In this document: positions 17,366 through 25,510 of the stretch, piece after piece | How positions within the stretch are numbered: the stretch's first letter is position 1 | Layout of the letters: each line of letters begins with the position of its first letter | IMG/VR virus record: IMGVR_UViG_3300020207_001947 | Span: 1 to 42,012 of that record | Source: a virus | Reading direction: 5' to 3' (one strand) | Length of the DNA: 42,012 nt | Position numbers and translations under genes: made by a program | Notes under the pieces: generated by a model | What the model was told of the DNA's origin: nothing | Seen by the model: the letters and a program-made list of their open reading frames with translations, nothing else | Databases searched by the model: none

Positions 17366-17817
17366 TACACTTTTAATTTCAACTTAGTAATTTGTTTTTT
17401 ATCGATACCATACTTTTCACAAATATACTTTATGTTTTCTCTACCTTCTCTGGTTGAATAAAGTATTTCACAGTAATCTTCTGCCTCTTTTGAAGAACAC
17501 ATAAAATCTTGTTTAATAATATCGATTAAAAAAGATTCATATTTATTATCTTTTTTACCTTTTGTGTATTTTAAAAAATATCTTCCTTTTGGGATAATCC
17601 CAATAAGTGAAAGATAAAGTTGTTTAGGTTCTAATGTTTGTGTATATGGCTGTATTTCTGAAAGAACTTCTATCCAATCAGGATTCATAGATAAGAATCT
17701 GTGTATCATAAAATTACTCCAAGTTTTCTTATCACTTTCTTCAAGTTTATCCCAATACTTAGGGTCTTGAAATTGTGTAACCGCTTTTATGTGGTCAAAT
17801 AGTGTCTTACTTGCCAT
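17365..17817 (-). CDS. 62: Clamp-loader small subunit, T4 gp62-like
   Basis: The protein has 150 residues against 187 in T4. WSNFMIHRFLSMNPDWIEVLSEIQ and LYLSLIGIIPKGRYFLKYTK correspond in order and character to the FMVENALSQFPE and YLMAAVPRGKRYGKW parts of T4 gp62. The PKGR/PRGK segment is the clearest mark. In T4, one gp62 and four gp44 form the loader that opens the gp45 clamp around DNA. The gp44-like gene is 850 bases upstream, though three small genes lie between. A 1-base overlap links it to the radical SAM gene. Confidence 0.75.
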   Translation of the reverse strand: MASKTLFDHIKAVTQFQDPKYWDKLEESDKKTWSNFMIHRFLSMNPDWIEVLSEIQPYTQTLEPKQLYLSLIGIIPKGRYFLKYTKGKKDNKYESFLIDIIKQDFMCSSKEAEDYCEILYSTREGRENIKYICEKYGIDKKQITKLKLKV

Positions 17818-18070
17818 TATTTTTCAATTCGTTTGGTAGTAGTTCTTCACAAATTTCACCACAATCACCACATAGATATAATTCTACTGGTATGATTGCA
17901 TCATTTGGTGTACTTGTAATCATTTTTGAAATTTTTAAGAACTTTGTACCTGGTATAAATACAGTTCCACCACATTCTTGACAAGATATTTCTTTTGCCT
18001 GAGATAAATCTAATTTCGGTTTTTGTATTGGTGGATTATTATCACCACCCATTCCTACGATTTTTGCCAT
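17807..18070 (-). CDS. Zinc-ribbon protein
   Basis: The protein has 87 residues. ISCQECGGTVF (C30, C33) and YLCGDCGEICEE (C67, C70) form two CxxC knuckles 33 residues apart, an expected zinc ribbon. The N-terminal 25 residues are Gly/Pro-rich and probably disordered. Zinc ribbons of this size bind nucleic acid or partner proteins; in a replication-associated unit it could be a small transcription or replication factor, which is inference. It overlaps neighbours by 11 and 16 bases. A second in-frame ATG at 18052 would shorten it by six residues. Confidence 0.7.
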   Translation of the reverse strand: MAKIVGMGGDNNPPIQKPKLDLSQAKEISCQECGGTVFIPGTKFLKISKMITSTPNDAIIPVELYLCGDCGEICEELLPNELKNNGK

Positions 18071-18318
18071 CTTTTATTATTTTCTTCTTCGTTTAGTTTT
18101 CCTTGTTTTTTTATAGCCTCCCATTCATCCTCTGATATTTTTCTCCCATCAATTGCTGCGGATAAACCCGCAACTTGTTTAAGTTCATGAGAATTCATTG
18201 GCCTGGTTTTTGATTTTAGATACTCAGCTTTTGTATCTAACCATTCAAATAATTCATCTTCAGATAGTTTATCAAGTACATCACTTGATGGGTCTGGTTT
18301 CGTTGGGTCGTATTTCAT
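18055..18318 (-). CDS. Small acidic helical protein of unknown function
   Basis: The protein has 87 residues, highly charged, and without Cys. After an unstructured start (MKYDPTKPDPSSD), LSEDELFEWLDTKAEYLKSK and NSHELKQVAGLSAAID read as helices, ending with a charged tail. It is the first gene after the promoter at 18339-18370, with a leader of around fifteen bases. I do not recognise a family; operon position with the zinc ribbon and clamp-loader gene suggests early expression. Confidence 0.65.
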   Translation of the reverse strand: MKYDPTKPDPSSDVLDKLSEDELFEWLDTKAEYLKSKTRPMNSHELKQVAGLSAAIDGRKISEDEWEAIKKQGKLNEEENNKRWQKS

Positions 18319-18338
18319 ATCTTATAGTTTATTTGTTA

Positions 18339-18370
18339 CAAATATACGAAAAATATTTTAATTATCCAAG
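18339..18370 (-). promoter_or_regulatory. Bacteroidota-type promoter before the 18318-17365 gene group
   Basis: Coding strand CTTG (18370-18367), 20-base spacer, TATATTTG (18346-18339), flanked by TTTTTCG and TA. It lies in the 43-base gap after the thioredoxin gene and overlaps that gene's last codons. Confidence 0.85.
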
Positions 18371-18670
18371 TAAAATGTTTAAAACTTCTTGTACAATTTC
18401 AGTTTTATTACCATACTTACTAAAAATTTCTCTTCCATTTTTAAATGCAACTACCATTGGTATATTAGTTAAATCAGTAAGTTCTCTACTTTTAGGTGAA
18501 TTATCTGGATTTATAAATATAAATGGTATTTCTCTATTTAACTCAGAAACTCGTTCAAACTCTGGTTTAAGAATATCACAATTCCCACACCAATCAGTAC
18601 CAAACATTACCATTAGTTTAGGTTGTGTTCTTAATAATACATCAAGTGAATCTGTTTCTAATTTTATCAT
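18362..18670 (-). CDS. Thioredoxin-like protein (WCGNC)
   Basis: About 102 residues from ATG 18670, chosen because it forms the ATGA overlap with the clamp-loader stop; an upstream ATG at 18697 would add nine residues inside the previous gene. MVMFGTDWCGNCDILKPEF has the active site W27-C-G-N-C31, and TNIPMVVAFKNG supplies the cis-proline. It is a cytosolic dithiol oxidoreductase, perhaps supporting ribonucleotide reductase or radical SAM enzymes. It differs from the second thioredoxin (41742-42005, WCGPC), so they are not a recent duplication. Confidence 0.88.
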   Translation of the reverse strand: MIKLETDSLDVLLRTQPKLMVMFGTDWCGNCDILKPEFERVSELNREIPFIFINPDNSPKSRELTDLTNIPMVVAFKNGREIFSKYGNKTEIVQEVLNILLG

Positions 18671-19614
18671 AAAATTCCTACAATCTGAATGATACAACTC
18701 ATAAAAGTTATTTCTTTATCAACTACCAATGCATCTTTGTGTTGTGATTCTGAAAGAATAAGAATAATATTTGATGTATTGTTACCACCATAATCATCAA
18801 CCTTTTCATATAAGAATGTATATAGTTCTGTAAAATCAGAGATTCTTGCATCGGCAACTGCCTGTCTGATATTTTTCCATTTATTGGGTTTTGCATCTGA
18901 ACCTTTTAGAATCTCAACTACCTTTGATTTGATATCCGAATCAATTACAGAGGTTGTATCAAGTTTTAATTGTCCTTTGGATGAATTTAGTTGACAAGTA
19001 TTAATAATCTTTCTAATATCAGGATATGAACTATCAATGATAGGTACAAGGTCTGTTGGTTGGAAACTTACGCCTTCTTTACCCAAGATTTGTGAGATTT
19101 GTACTGCCACCTCTTTTTTGGATGGTGGTACAATTTGGAAAGTTTGACATCTACTTTGTATTGGGTCAATCACTTTCTCTACATAGTTACAAGTCAGAAT
19201 GAATCTACAATGTTTTGAGAATGTTTCCATCAAGTTTCTAAGGATTGCCTGTGCATTTGGTGTCATGTAATCGAACTCATCTAAGATGATTACTTTCATA
19301 TCCTTAAAACCAATAGTGGAAGCAAAACCCTTTACTTTGTTTCTAACTGTGTCAACATTGTTTTCATCTGATGCATTTATAATGATATAATCACAATTGA
19401 TTGAGTTAACAATTAACTTTGCTAAGGTTGTTTTACCTGTACCTGCTTTACCAAAAAATAAAAGATGAGGTACATCTCCACTTTGAAGATAATCACTTAC
19501 CTTTTGTTTAAGATGTTCGTTACCAACATATTCTGTTAGTTTTTTTGGTCTGTATTTCTCAACCCATAATGAGTTGTTTACTTCTTGGTTTGTTGTATCT
19601 TCGAAGAATGCCAT
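18667..19614 (-). CDS. 44: Clamp-loader large subunit, T4 gp44-like AAA+ ATPase
   Basis: The protein has 315 residues from ATG 19614. A longer reading frame begins at a TTG at 19635, but that triplet is part of the promoter -7 box, so it cannot be the start. LWVEKYRPKKLTEYVG is the RFC-box opening, FFGKAGTGKTTL (55-63) Walker A, VIILDEFDYM (109-115) Walker B, and IQSRCQTF (154-156) the SRC arginine finger. It loads the sliding clamp, using ATP, together with the gp62-like subunit. Length is close to T4 gp44 (319). Confidence 0.95.
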   Translation of the reverse strand: MAFFEDTTNQEVNNSLWVEKYRPKKLTEYVGNEHLKQKVSDYLQSGDVPHLLFFGKAGTGKTTLAKLIVNSINCDYIIINASDENNVDTVRNKVKGFASTIGFKDMKVIILDEFDYMTPNAQAILRNLMETFSKHCRFILTCNYVEKVIDPIQSRCQTFQIVPPSKKEVAVQISQILGKEGVSFQPTDLVPIIDSSYPDIRKIINTCQLNSSKGQLKLDTTSVIDSDIKSKVVEILKGSDAKPNKWKNIRQAVADARISDFTELYTFLYEKVDDYGGNNTSNIILILSESQHKDALVVDKEITFMSCIIQIVGIL

Positions 19615-19632
19615 ATCTATTTTTTGTTTATA

Positions 19633-19664
19633 CAAATATACGAAAATTATTTGGATTATACAAA
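19633..19664 (-). promoter_or_regulatory. Bacteroidota-type promoter before clamp-loader gene
   Basis: Coding strand TTTG (19664-19661), 20-base spacer, TATATTTG (19640-19633), then TA. It fills the 50-base gap between two genes. The predicted RNA start lies about 13 bases before ATG 19614. Confidence 0.85.
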
Positions 19665-20627
19665 TTATTTAAAAAATAATTTACACATAATATCGTAATT
19701 TTTTTTAATTTTACTATAATTTTTTTTATACATACTTTTAATATCACCATAAGATAACTCATTGTAAGTATTTACCATTTCTACAAAATTATTTATTTTT
19801 TTATCATCACCATAATAGAGAGAATCTGTATTAAATCCAAATTCTTTATTAGCTACCCAAAATCCCATCTCCTCAACTTCTTTTACAAAATTACAACCAC
19901 CATATATAATTGGAATAGATTGTGTTAAAAATGGAAGTAATGTTTTATCGGTTATAGGATTTAAAGGCGATTCAGATGTATCAGTTTCTATAACAAATGA
20001 AACAAATGATTTACAATATTCTTTAACCAACTCAGAAGTAGTTGGGTTTTTATTCATTTCATAATGATGTGGAAGTAACGATTCTCTTTTATAATCTCCC
20101 AGATACGTTTCGACTCTAATATATCTTATTATTCCATTAAATTTATCAAAATTTATTTTATTAAAAATTTTATCTCTTGTTTTATTGTATTTTCTAACTG
20201 ATAAAATTCCTTTATTTGATTTTGATAAATTTTTGAAATTACTTTCATTTATAAAATCAAAGTATCCAATAGTATGAGAGTCTGGCAAATAATCTCCCAA
20301 TTGCCATATTACAAGTTCTTTCATTGGATTTACATAGTCTTTATGTAAATTTGCATAATGTAATAAATTCACAATAGGCTCCATTCCATATTTTATTTTA
20401 TTAGAAACAGGCATTGATATTAATATCTCTTTATCAGGATATTCAGATATTATTTGTATTAAAGTATCAAGACCGTTAGAATATACTTCGTGGTTTGTAT
20501 AAAAGAAAAAATTAGTATTATTTTCAATTTCATTACGAATTTTTTCTTCACTACTAAACTCAGACCATTCAATTGGTTTTTTGTTTTTAAAGAATTCTAT
20601 TTGTGATTTAACTTTGGAACTAAACAT
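19665..20627 (-). CDS. GT-B glycosyltransferase-like protein (family 10-like C-terminus)
   Basis: The protein has 320 residues. The C-terminal half holds FVSFVIETDTSESPLNPITDKTLLPFLTQ (written here as a region near residues 213-240) followed by SIPIIYGGCNFVKEVEEMGF. The T-(D/E)-K-x-x-x-P-F...PIIYG layout is that of family 10 fucosyltransferases and of related phage and giant-virus transferase-like proteins. There is no signal peptide. It is very AT-rich. It stands apart from the main glycan cluster and next to the kinase-like gene (8-base overlap). The 26711-28036 product shows a related C-terminus. Confidence 0.55.
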   Translation of the reverse strand: MFSSKVKSQIEFFKNKKPIEWSEFSSEEKIRNEIENNTNFFFYTNHEVYSNGLDTLIQIISEYPDKEILISMPVSNKIKYGMEPIVNLLHYANLHKDYVNPMKELVIWQLGDYLPDSHTIGYFDFINESNFKNLSKSNKGILSVRKYNKTRDKIFNKINFDKFNGIIRYIRVETYLGDYKRESLLPHHYEMNKNPTTSELVKEYCKSFVSFVIETDTSESPLNPITDKTLLPFLTQSIPIIYGGCNFVKEVEEMGFWVANKEFGFNTDSLYYGDDKKINNFVEMVNTYNELSYGDIKSMYKKNYSKIKKNYDIMCKLFFK

Positions 20628-21159
20628 CTAATAGTTTTATTATTTGTTTTACTGTATTCTTACCAACTTTTATAGTGTGATAAGGAATGTTATTATCATC
20701 TAAAATCTTTTTACAATGTTTATCGATAGCAATTGATTCTTCTAAATTCTGATATCTCTCATCATCATTATGATTACCTTCCGCTCTTTCTAAAAGAACA
20801 TTAATACTATCGTATCTATTGTGCAAATCTACAATCATTTTGTTAAAATATTCACCATAAAACTCAGCAGGATATCCTGTGTTATACCAAGTTTTATAAA
20901 TTAATGAAAACATTATTGGTGAATCGATTACGATGTAATCAACCTTCCCATATGATTGTGCTATACCTCTATGTTGATTTGCAAGTACATAGAGTTGGTC
21001 TTTTATTGCTTCGTTGTTCTTATCCCACGCCAAGAGTTTAGGGAACTCATATGGGTTGTTACAACTAATGTGTTTCTTTTTTAATTTATATGTTACTCCT
21101 GCTGCTATGGAAGATTTTCCTATACCAGGTCCTCCAAATAAATTAATTAACTTACTCAC
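20620..21159 (-). CDS. P-loop NTPase / nucleotide kinase-like protein
   Basis: The protein has 179 residues. INLFGGPGIGKSSIAAGV (Walker A GGPGIGKSS, 9-17) opens the domain, VDYIVIDSP near residue 75 serves as Walker B, and LLERAEGNHNDDERYQNLEES matches the R-rich lid region of small kinases of the NadR and AAA_28 type. It might phosphorylate a nucleotide or small molecule or be an ATPase of unknown substrate. It overlaps the transferase gene downstream (8 bases) and a small secreted-protein gene upstream (8 bases). Confidence 0.8.
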   Translation of the reverse strand: MSKLINLFGGPGIGKSSIAAGVTYKLKKKHISCNNPYEFPKLLAWDKNNEAIKDQLYVLANQHRGIAQSYGKVDYIVIDSPIMFSLIYKTWYNTGYPAEFYGEYFNKMIVDLHNRYDSINVLLERAEGNHNDDERYQNLEESIAIDKHCKKILDDNNIPYHTIKVGKNTVKQIIKLLDV

Positions 21160-21337
21160 TTATGATATCTGTTATTTTTTGTTCACATTCTTTCCAATTT
21201 TTCAGTAACATCTCTGATGCCTTTTTGTACATATCCCTTTCTTCTTTCATATCATCGTACTTTTGTTTCCACTCACTTTCAGTTTGTGAAAAACCAGAGA
21301 ACAAAATAACAATTAGTAATAAAACTAAATTTCTCAT
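21152..21337 (-). CDS. Small signal-peptide protein with coiled coil
   Basis: The protein has 61 residues. MRNLVLLLIVILFSGFSQ is a clear signal peptide or membrane anchor without a lipobox Cys. The remaining 42 residues (SEWKQKYDDMKEERDMYKKA and on) form a charged coiled coil with one Cys. Size and layout recall small inner-membrane spanin or superinfection proteins, but no homology can be shown by eye. Its presence next to a cytosolic kinase-like gene gives no functional hint. Confidence 0.6.
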   Translation of the reverse strand: MRNLVLLLIVILFSGFSQTESEWKQKYDDMKEERDMYKKASEMLLKNWKECEQKITDIISE

Positions 21338-21355
21338 ATTTTAATTATTTTTAAT

Positions 21356-22567
21356 TTATAATAAATATTTATTTGAATTAGCAGTTTCTTCTACAATCTC
21401 TTCAAAATCAACTTCGATAGATTTTATATATTCAATATCCGAAGATTTATTAAAGTGTTTATTGCTAATGTGATGAAAATTATGATTTACAAATGGCAAA
21501 TCATGTATCTTTTTTAACTCATGTAAAAAATCTTCAAAAGAACTGTTGTTTTCATCAAACACTTGAAGTTCTTTCATTTCTTCATAACTATATGTCCACC
21601 AATTTGCAATTTGTCTATAATTAATACCAATCTTATTTTTAAAATTGGAAAATATATCAGTAATTAAATTATAAAATTGTTTCATTTCTTTGTAATTATT
21701 CTTACTAACAACCATTGAACATACAATATCATCTACACTATCTAATGTTGATATAAATTTAAGGTTAGAAATTAATTTATCCCAATCACCATTTAATCGA
21801 GTAACATTTTCATAAGTTTCTTTATTACCAGCATCAATACTAATTTCTATAAAATTAATGTAAGGAGCCGCATTTAAAGAATTCCACATTTTTTCATTAA
21901 GTATTACACCATTTGTAATAATCTGTAATGATTCTAAATTAGGATATTTAGATTTATCAAAATTTTGTAGGTATTTTCTGTATATAGTAGAATAAAACGG
22001 GTCTCCGCTTCCTGTAACTAATATTCTTTTTAAGTTAGAACCGTAGTTATCTTCTATTGAATTTAATATATGGAGTTTATTTTTGTATTGAACCGAATTA
22101 ACATCATCGTTTGTAACAAGAGATAATCGACATGATGGACATTTTAAATTACAACTTCTATCAAAACCAAAAAGAATTTCTTCTGGTGGTTTACTGAAGT
22201 TTTTAATATCTTCAATACTTTTAATATCATACTTCTTATTAAAATCTTCTTTTTTAAGAACCTTTTCAGGTATGATATTAGAGTTTTTTAGTTGGTTTAG
22301 TTTAGGACAAAGTTCATGATTGCATAAGGAATAAGAACCATCATATACAGCTTCTCGTATCCTTCTTGCAGTATTTGAAGTCCAGTTTCGTTGTACATCA
22401 TCTGTTTGATTAAATAGTCTATCACTTTGTATTCCATCTTCGTTTACTTTTATATTTGGTGGGCCCCACGCAGGACAACATACAAACTGTCCATGAGTGT
22501 GTACATCTGTGTAACTAAAAGGTTCTTCACAAACATATTCATTTAGTATGTTAGTTTCGTTGTTCAA
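21356..22567 (-). CDS. Radical SAM protein with N-terminal cysteine region
   Basis: The protein has 403 residues from a TTG start at 22567, the only usable start since an in-frame stop lies ten bases upstream and no ATG occurs near the beginning. SCNLKCPSC (C139, C143, C146) is the radical SAM cluster site, and VTGSGDPFY replaces the usual GGEP. Before it lie C13, FVCCPAW (C30, C31) and LCNHELC (C82, C87), a possible auxiliary cluster. The start lies within the end of a 40-codon gene, so translation is probably coupled. Target unknown. Confidence 0.85.
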   Translation of the reverse strand: MNNETNILNEYVCEEPFSYTDVHTHGQFVCCPAWGPPNIKVNEDGIQSDRLFNQTDDVQRNWTSNTARRIREAVYDGSYSLCNHELCPKLNQLKNSNIIPEKVLKKEDFNKKYDIKSIEDIKNFSKPPEEILFGFDRSCNLKCPSCRLSLVTNDDVNSVQYKNKLHILNSIEDNYGSNLKRILVTGSGDPFYSTIYRKYLQNFDKSKYPNLESLQIITNGVILNEKMWNSLNAAPYINFIEISIDAGNKETYENVTRLNGDWDKLISNLKFISTLDSVDDIVCSMVVSKNNYKEMKQFYNLITDIFSNFKNKIGINYRQIANWWTYSYEEMKELQVFDENNSSFEDFLHELKKIHDLPFVNHNFHHISNKHFNKSSDIEYIKSIEVDFEEIVEETANSNKYLL

Positions 22568-22673
22568 TTTTATTGATTAACAAATTAATTTTTTCACAAA
22601 ATTTTGGAAACTTATTTCTTGTAGCTAATTGTTTCCAAATGTAATACAAAATAGTTAATATAATTTTTTTCAT
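22551..22673 (-). CDS. Small protein, 40 codons, overlapping the radical SAM start
   Basis: A complete ATG-to-TAA frame of 40 codons (begins MKKIILTILYYIWKQLATR). The N-terminus is basic and hydrophobic, so it may insert in or sit on a membrane; the rest is basic with one Cys. It fills the gap between the terminator after the receptor gene and the TTG-start radical SAM gene, which begins in its last codons. That arrangement would explain how an otherwise weak TTG start is reached by ribosomes. No family recognised. Confidence 0.5.
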   Translation of the reverse strand: MKKIILTILYYIWKQLATRNKFPKFCEKINLLINKIEQRN

Positions 22674-22686
22674 AACAAAAAGGATT

Positions 22687-22715
22687 ATGGGAGAGTTGTA
22701 GAACATCCCTCCCAT
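22687..22715 (-). terminator. Probable Rho-independent terminator after the TonB-dependent receptor gene
   Basis: On the coding strand ATGGGAG (22715-22709) and CTCCCAT (22693-22687) form a 7-base stem, with an inner GTT/AAC pair (22704-22695), followed after four bases by a run of five T. It begins about 20 bases after the receptor stop codon. This would end the receptor transcript. Confidence 0.6.
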
Positions 22716-22735
22716 GATTATTCCTTCTATAAATA

Positions 22736-25444
22736 TTAGAATCTGTATTTAAGTGAAGCGTTCCAAGTACGGCCGAATCCGAACCATACTGAGTTTCTTA
22801 CATCGATTCCATTCCAAGTTTCTGAACCTGCAGAAGCGTGGATATTTGAGTTTGATTCTGCAATATAAACAGTATCAAATAAGTTGTTGATGTTCACTCT
22901 AAATGAAGCATCGTTTCCGAATAAGTTAAATCTAAGTGTTGAACCTAAATCAACTAATCCATAAGATGGTAACTTTAACGCACCATCGTTATCAGGTTGT
23001 GTAAACGCTGAATCAGTAATTGAATAATCTGCAAATAAGTTATCTACAAATCTATATCCTAAATCAACATTTAGTTTATTACCTAATTTATAATCAGCTT
23101 CTAAGTAAGATACGAATTGTGCAGCGTCACCAACTTTTGCATCTTTAAGGTAAAGTGTACCTGTACCGATTGATTGTTGGTTATCATCAAATAACTCTGC
23201 ATCAAAATCTTTAGTATATCTCCAATCACCGATTGATAACATACCTTTTAATCTTAAATTAGAAGAAGGGTCATAAGTTGCTTCAACTTCGATACCATTG
23301 TGTACTACATCGATATCTCTGAATTGAGCAAATCCATCAACACCTTGTTGGTTAGATAAACTTCTTGTAACAAATCTATTACCCCATACAGTTGAGTATA
23401 AGTTAACATTTGCTTTGAAGTTGTTACCAATGAAACCATATCCAAATTCAACTGATTTGATTTCTTCGTTTTGTAAATCAGGATTTACATTGTTAGCGAA
23501 GTTAGGGAATACTGCATCAAAGTTAGGTTGTCTTGAGATGAAACCAGCATTGAAGAAAACATTTTGTCTATCATCAATGTTGTAGTTTGCACCACCTTTA
23601 ACATACCCACCACCTACATTTTCTGTATCTGATTCAGGATTACCTGGTTGGTCAAAGTAATCGATTCTTTGGAATGATTGGTTAGATAAACCTGCTTGTA
23701 ATACTGCAGATAAGGTAGAGTTGTTATATTCAACTAAACCATTTACACCTTGCCAACCTACTTTACCAATGTTATAGTAATCGATTTTTGGTCCTTTAAT
23801 ACCCGTATCTTTGAATGGAGATGCTTCAACTAAAGTATTGATGATTTGTCCTGCTGAGTTCTTATTACCAGTTGAGTAATAACCATCAAATCCTAATAAA
23901 TCATTTAATACTCTATAATGATATCCTTTATAATTTCTTAAATCGATACCAATTGAAGTTTTCCAATTCCCACTTTCATATTCTAAGTTAGAGATTGCTC
24001 CAACCCAGTCATGAGAGTTCATAGAAGCTCTTCTGATTAAACCAGCTCTGTTTACACCATCTTCTCTAAATCCATTAGATGCGATTAACTGACCACCGAA
24101 TGGTAAATCACCACTATAACCATCTGTATTAGCTTGGTTATATGCAACGATTGCATCAAAGTCAATAAATCCATTAGCATCTCTTGAACCTCTACCATCT
24201 TCTAAATAATGTTCCGTAAGGTCTTTCCTGAAAGGTAGGATATCAGTTTCCGAGTTGTAGTAATTTCTACCTCTTGGTCCTGTTCCTCCACCTCTACCTG
24301 CTGAACCATATAATGATGTTGCAAGTTTAAGGTTATCAGAAATATCAAAATCCCAGTTTAAAGTTGCCAATGGTTTGTTGTAGAAGTTTCTTCTTAGAGA
24401 ATATTCTTCTCCATTTAAAATACCACCATTGGTATTCCATCTTCTATCAATTCCTTCTGTACCAAAGTTTTGGTAATCTCTAATAGATACCCAAACATCT
24501 CTTTGGTGGTGCCATTGTCCTGCACCTAATAAAGAAAAGTTTACAGAATGTTTAGAATCTTCAGGTGCATATCCTAATGCAAAGAAGTAAGTGTAACCCT
24601 CACCACTTGTATTATAGATATATCCATCACCTGCCCATTTAGATAGCAAAACAGATGAAGCCCATCCATTCTCACTAAGACCAGTAGAGTGAGTTACAGT
24701 AGTTTTTGTGTAACCATCGTTACCAATAACTTGTTGTACTGAACTACCACTTTTAGCCTCAGCGGCTTTTGTAAAGATTGAAACTGTACCACCAACTGAA
24801 GGTACTGCTAATCTCGAAGCTCCTAATCCTCTTTGTAATTGGATTCCACTTGCAACATCCGTAAGACCTTGCCAGTTTGACCAATAAACCCATCCGTTTT
24901 CCATGTCATTAACTGGCTGACCGTTAATTAGGAAAGAAGTGTTTCTTTGGTCGAATCCTCTTAGAGAGATTCTCGAATCACCATATCCACCACCTTGTTT
25001 GGTAGCATAGACACCTGGTGTCTTATTCATAATTTCAGGAAACTCTTGGTTACCAACTTTTAATGAAATTTCAGCAGGTGAAATCGTAGATACAGCAACA
25101 GGTGTTTCTCTTACCTTTGCAATATCAATCACACCAGAAGTTACAACTACTTCACCAAGAACATTGATATCAGGTTGAAGTGATACCAATAATCCATTCT
25201 GAGCAGATACTTCTGAAGCTGAATATCCAATAAAAGAAACAACCAAAGTGTCTCCTTGTGATGCATCAATTGTGAATGTTCCATCAAATCCTGCTACAAC
25301 ACCTGTTTGTGTTCCTTTAATAAGGACGGTAGCACCTGGTAGAACATCATTAGTTTCAGCATCAACCACTTTCCCACTAATCTGTGCAAAAGCATTTGTT
25401 AATGACATCATTGCCATCAATCCAACTAATAATAGTTTTCTCAT
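22736..25444 (-). CDS. TonB-dependent outer-membrane receptor
   Basis: The protein has 902 residues. MRKLLLVGLMAMMSLTNAFA is a signal peptide. Residues 22-90 (ISGKVVDAETNDVLPGATV...GFDGTFTID) are a carboxypeptidase-regulatory-like domain, typical of Bacteroidota receptors. GEVVVTSG is a possible TonB-contact box, about 100-230 is the plug (NKTPGVYATKQGGG, SLRGFDQRNTSFLINGQPV), and the rest is the 22-strand barrel ending in KYRF. Such receptors import glycans, vitamins or siderophores using TonB energy. This is a complete gene in a phage array, with a terminator after it. Substrate unknown. Confidence 0.93.
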   Translation of the reverse strand: MRKLLLVGLMAMMSLTNAFAQISGKVVDAETNDVLPGATVLIKGTQTGVVAGFDGTFTIDASQGDTLVVSFIGYSASEVSAQNGLLVSLQPDINVLGEVVVTSGVIDIAKVRETPVAVSTISPAEISLKVGNQEFPEIMNKTPGVYATKQGGGYGDSRISLRGFDQRNTSFLINGQPVNDMENGWVYWSNWQGLTDVASGIQLQRGLGASRLAVPSVGGTVSIFTKAAEAKSGSSVQQVIGNDGYTKTTVTHSTGLSENGWASSVLLSKWAGDGYIYNTSGEGYTYFFALGYAPEDSKHSVNFSLLGAGQWHHQRDVWVSIRDYQNFGTEGIDRRWNTNGGILNGEEYSLRRNFYNKPLATLNWDFDISDNLKLATSLYGSAGRGGGTGPRGRNYYNSETDILPFRKDLTEHYLEDGRGSRDANGFIDFDAIVAYNQANTDGYSGDLPFGGQLIASNGFREDGVNRAGLIRRASMNSHDWVGAISNLEYESGNWKTSIGIDLRNYKGYHYRVLNDLLGFDGYYSTGNKNSAGQIINTLVEASPFKDTGIKGPKIDYYNIGKVGWQGVNGLVEYNNSTLSAVLQAGLSNQSFQRIDYFDQPGNPESDTENVGGGYVKGGANYNIDDRQNVFFNAGFISRQPNFDAVFPNFANNVNPDLQNEEIKSVEFGYGFIGNNFKANVNLYSTVWGNRFVTRSLSNQQGVDGFAQFRDIDVVHNGIEVEATYDPSSNLRLKGMLSIGDWRYTKDFDAELFDDNQQSIGTGTLYLKDAKVGDAAQFVSYLEADYKLGNKLNVDLGYRFVDNLFADYSITDSAFTQPDNDGALKLPSYGLVDLGSTLRFNLFGNDASFRVNINNLFDTVYIAESNSNIHASAGSETWNGIDVRNSVWFGFGRTWNASLKYRF

Positions 25445-25482
25445 AATAATTAATTTTCTATTTATTTAAATTAAACATAACC

Positions 25483-25500
25483 TAATCACCGAAGTGATTA
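25483..25500 (-). promoter_or_regulatory. UUCG-tetraloop hairpin between GMP reductase-like and receptor genes
   Basis: TAATCAC-TTCG-GTGATTA on the coding strand is a perfect 7-base stem with the extra-stable C(UUCG)G loop. No strong T-run follows, so it may be a weak terminator, an RNA stabiliser or a leader element for the receptor. TAATCAC occurs again at 25513-25507, giving an alternative pairing. Confidence 0.55.
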
Positions 25501-25510
25501 TTTTCTGTGA

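Noticed and set aside
22736-25444. Receptor gene as host contamination
   Set aside because: It is co-directed, closely packed between phage-like genes, with gaps of only 66 and about 60 bases and no partial host genes at its edges. Read mapping is still needed.
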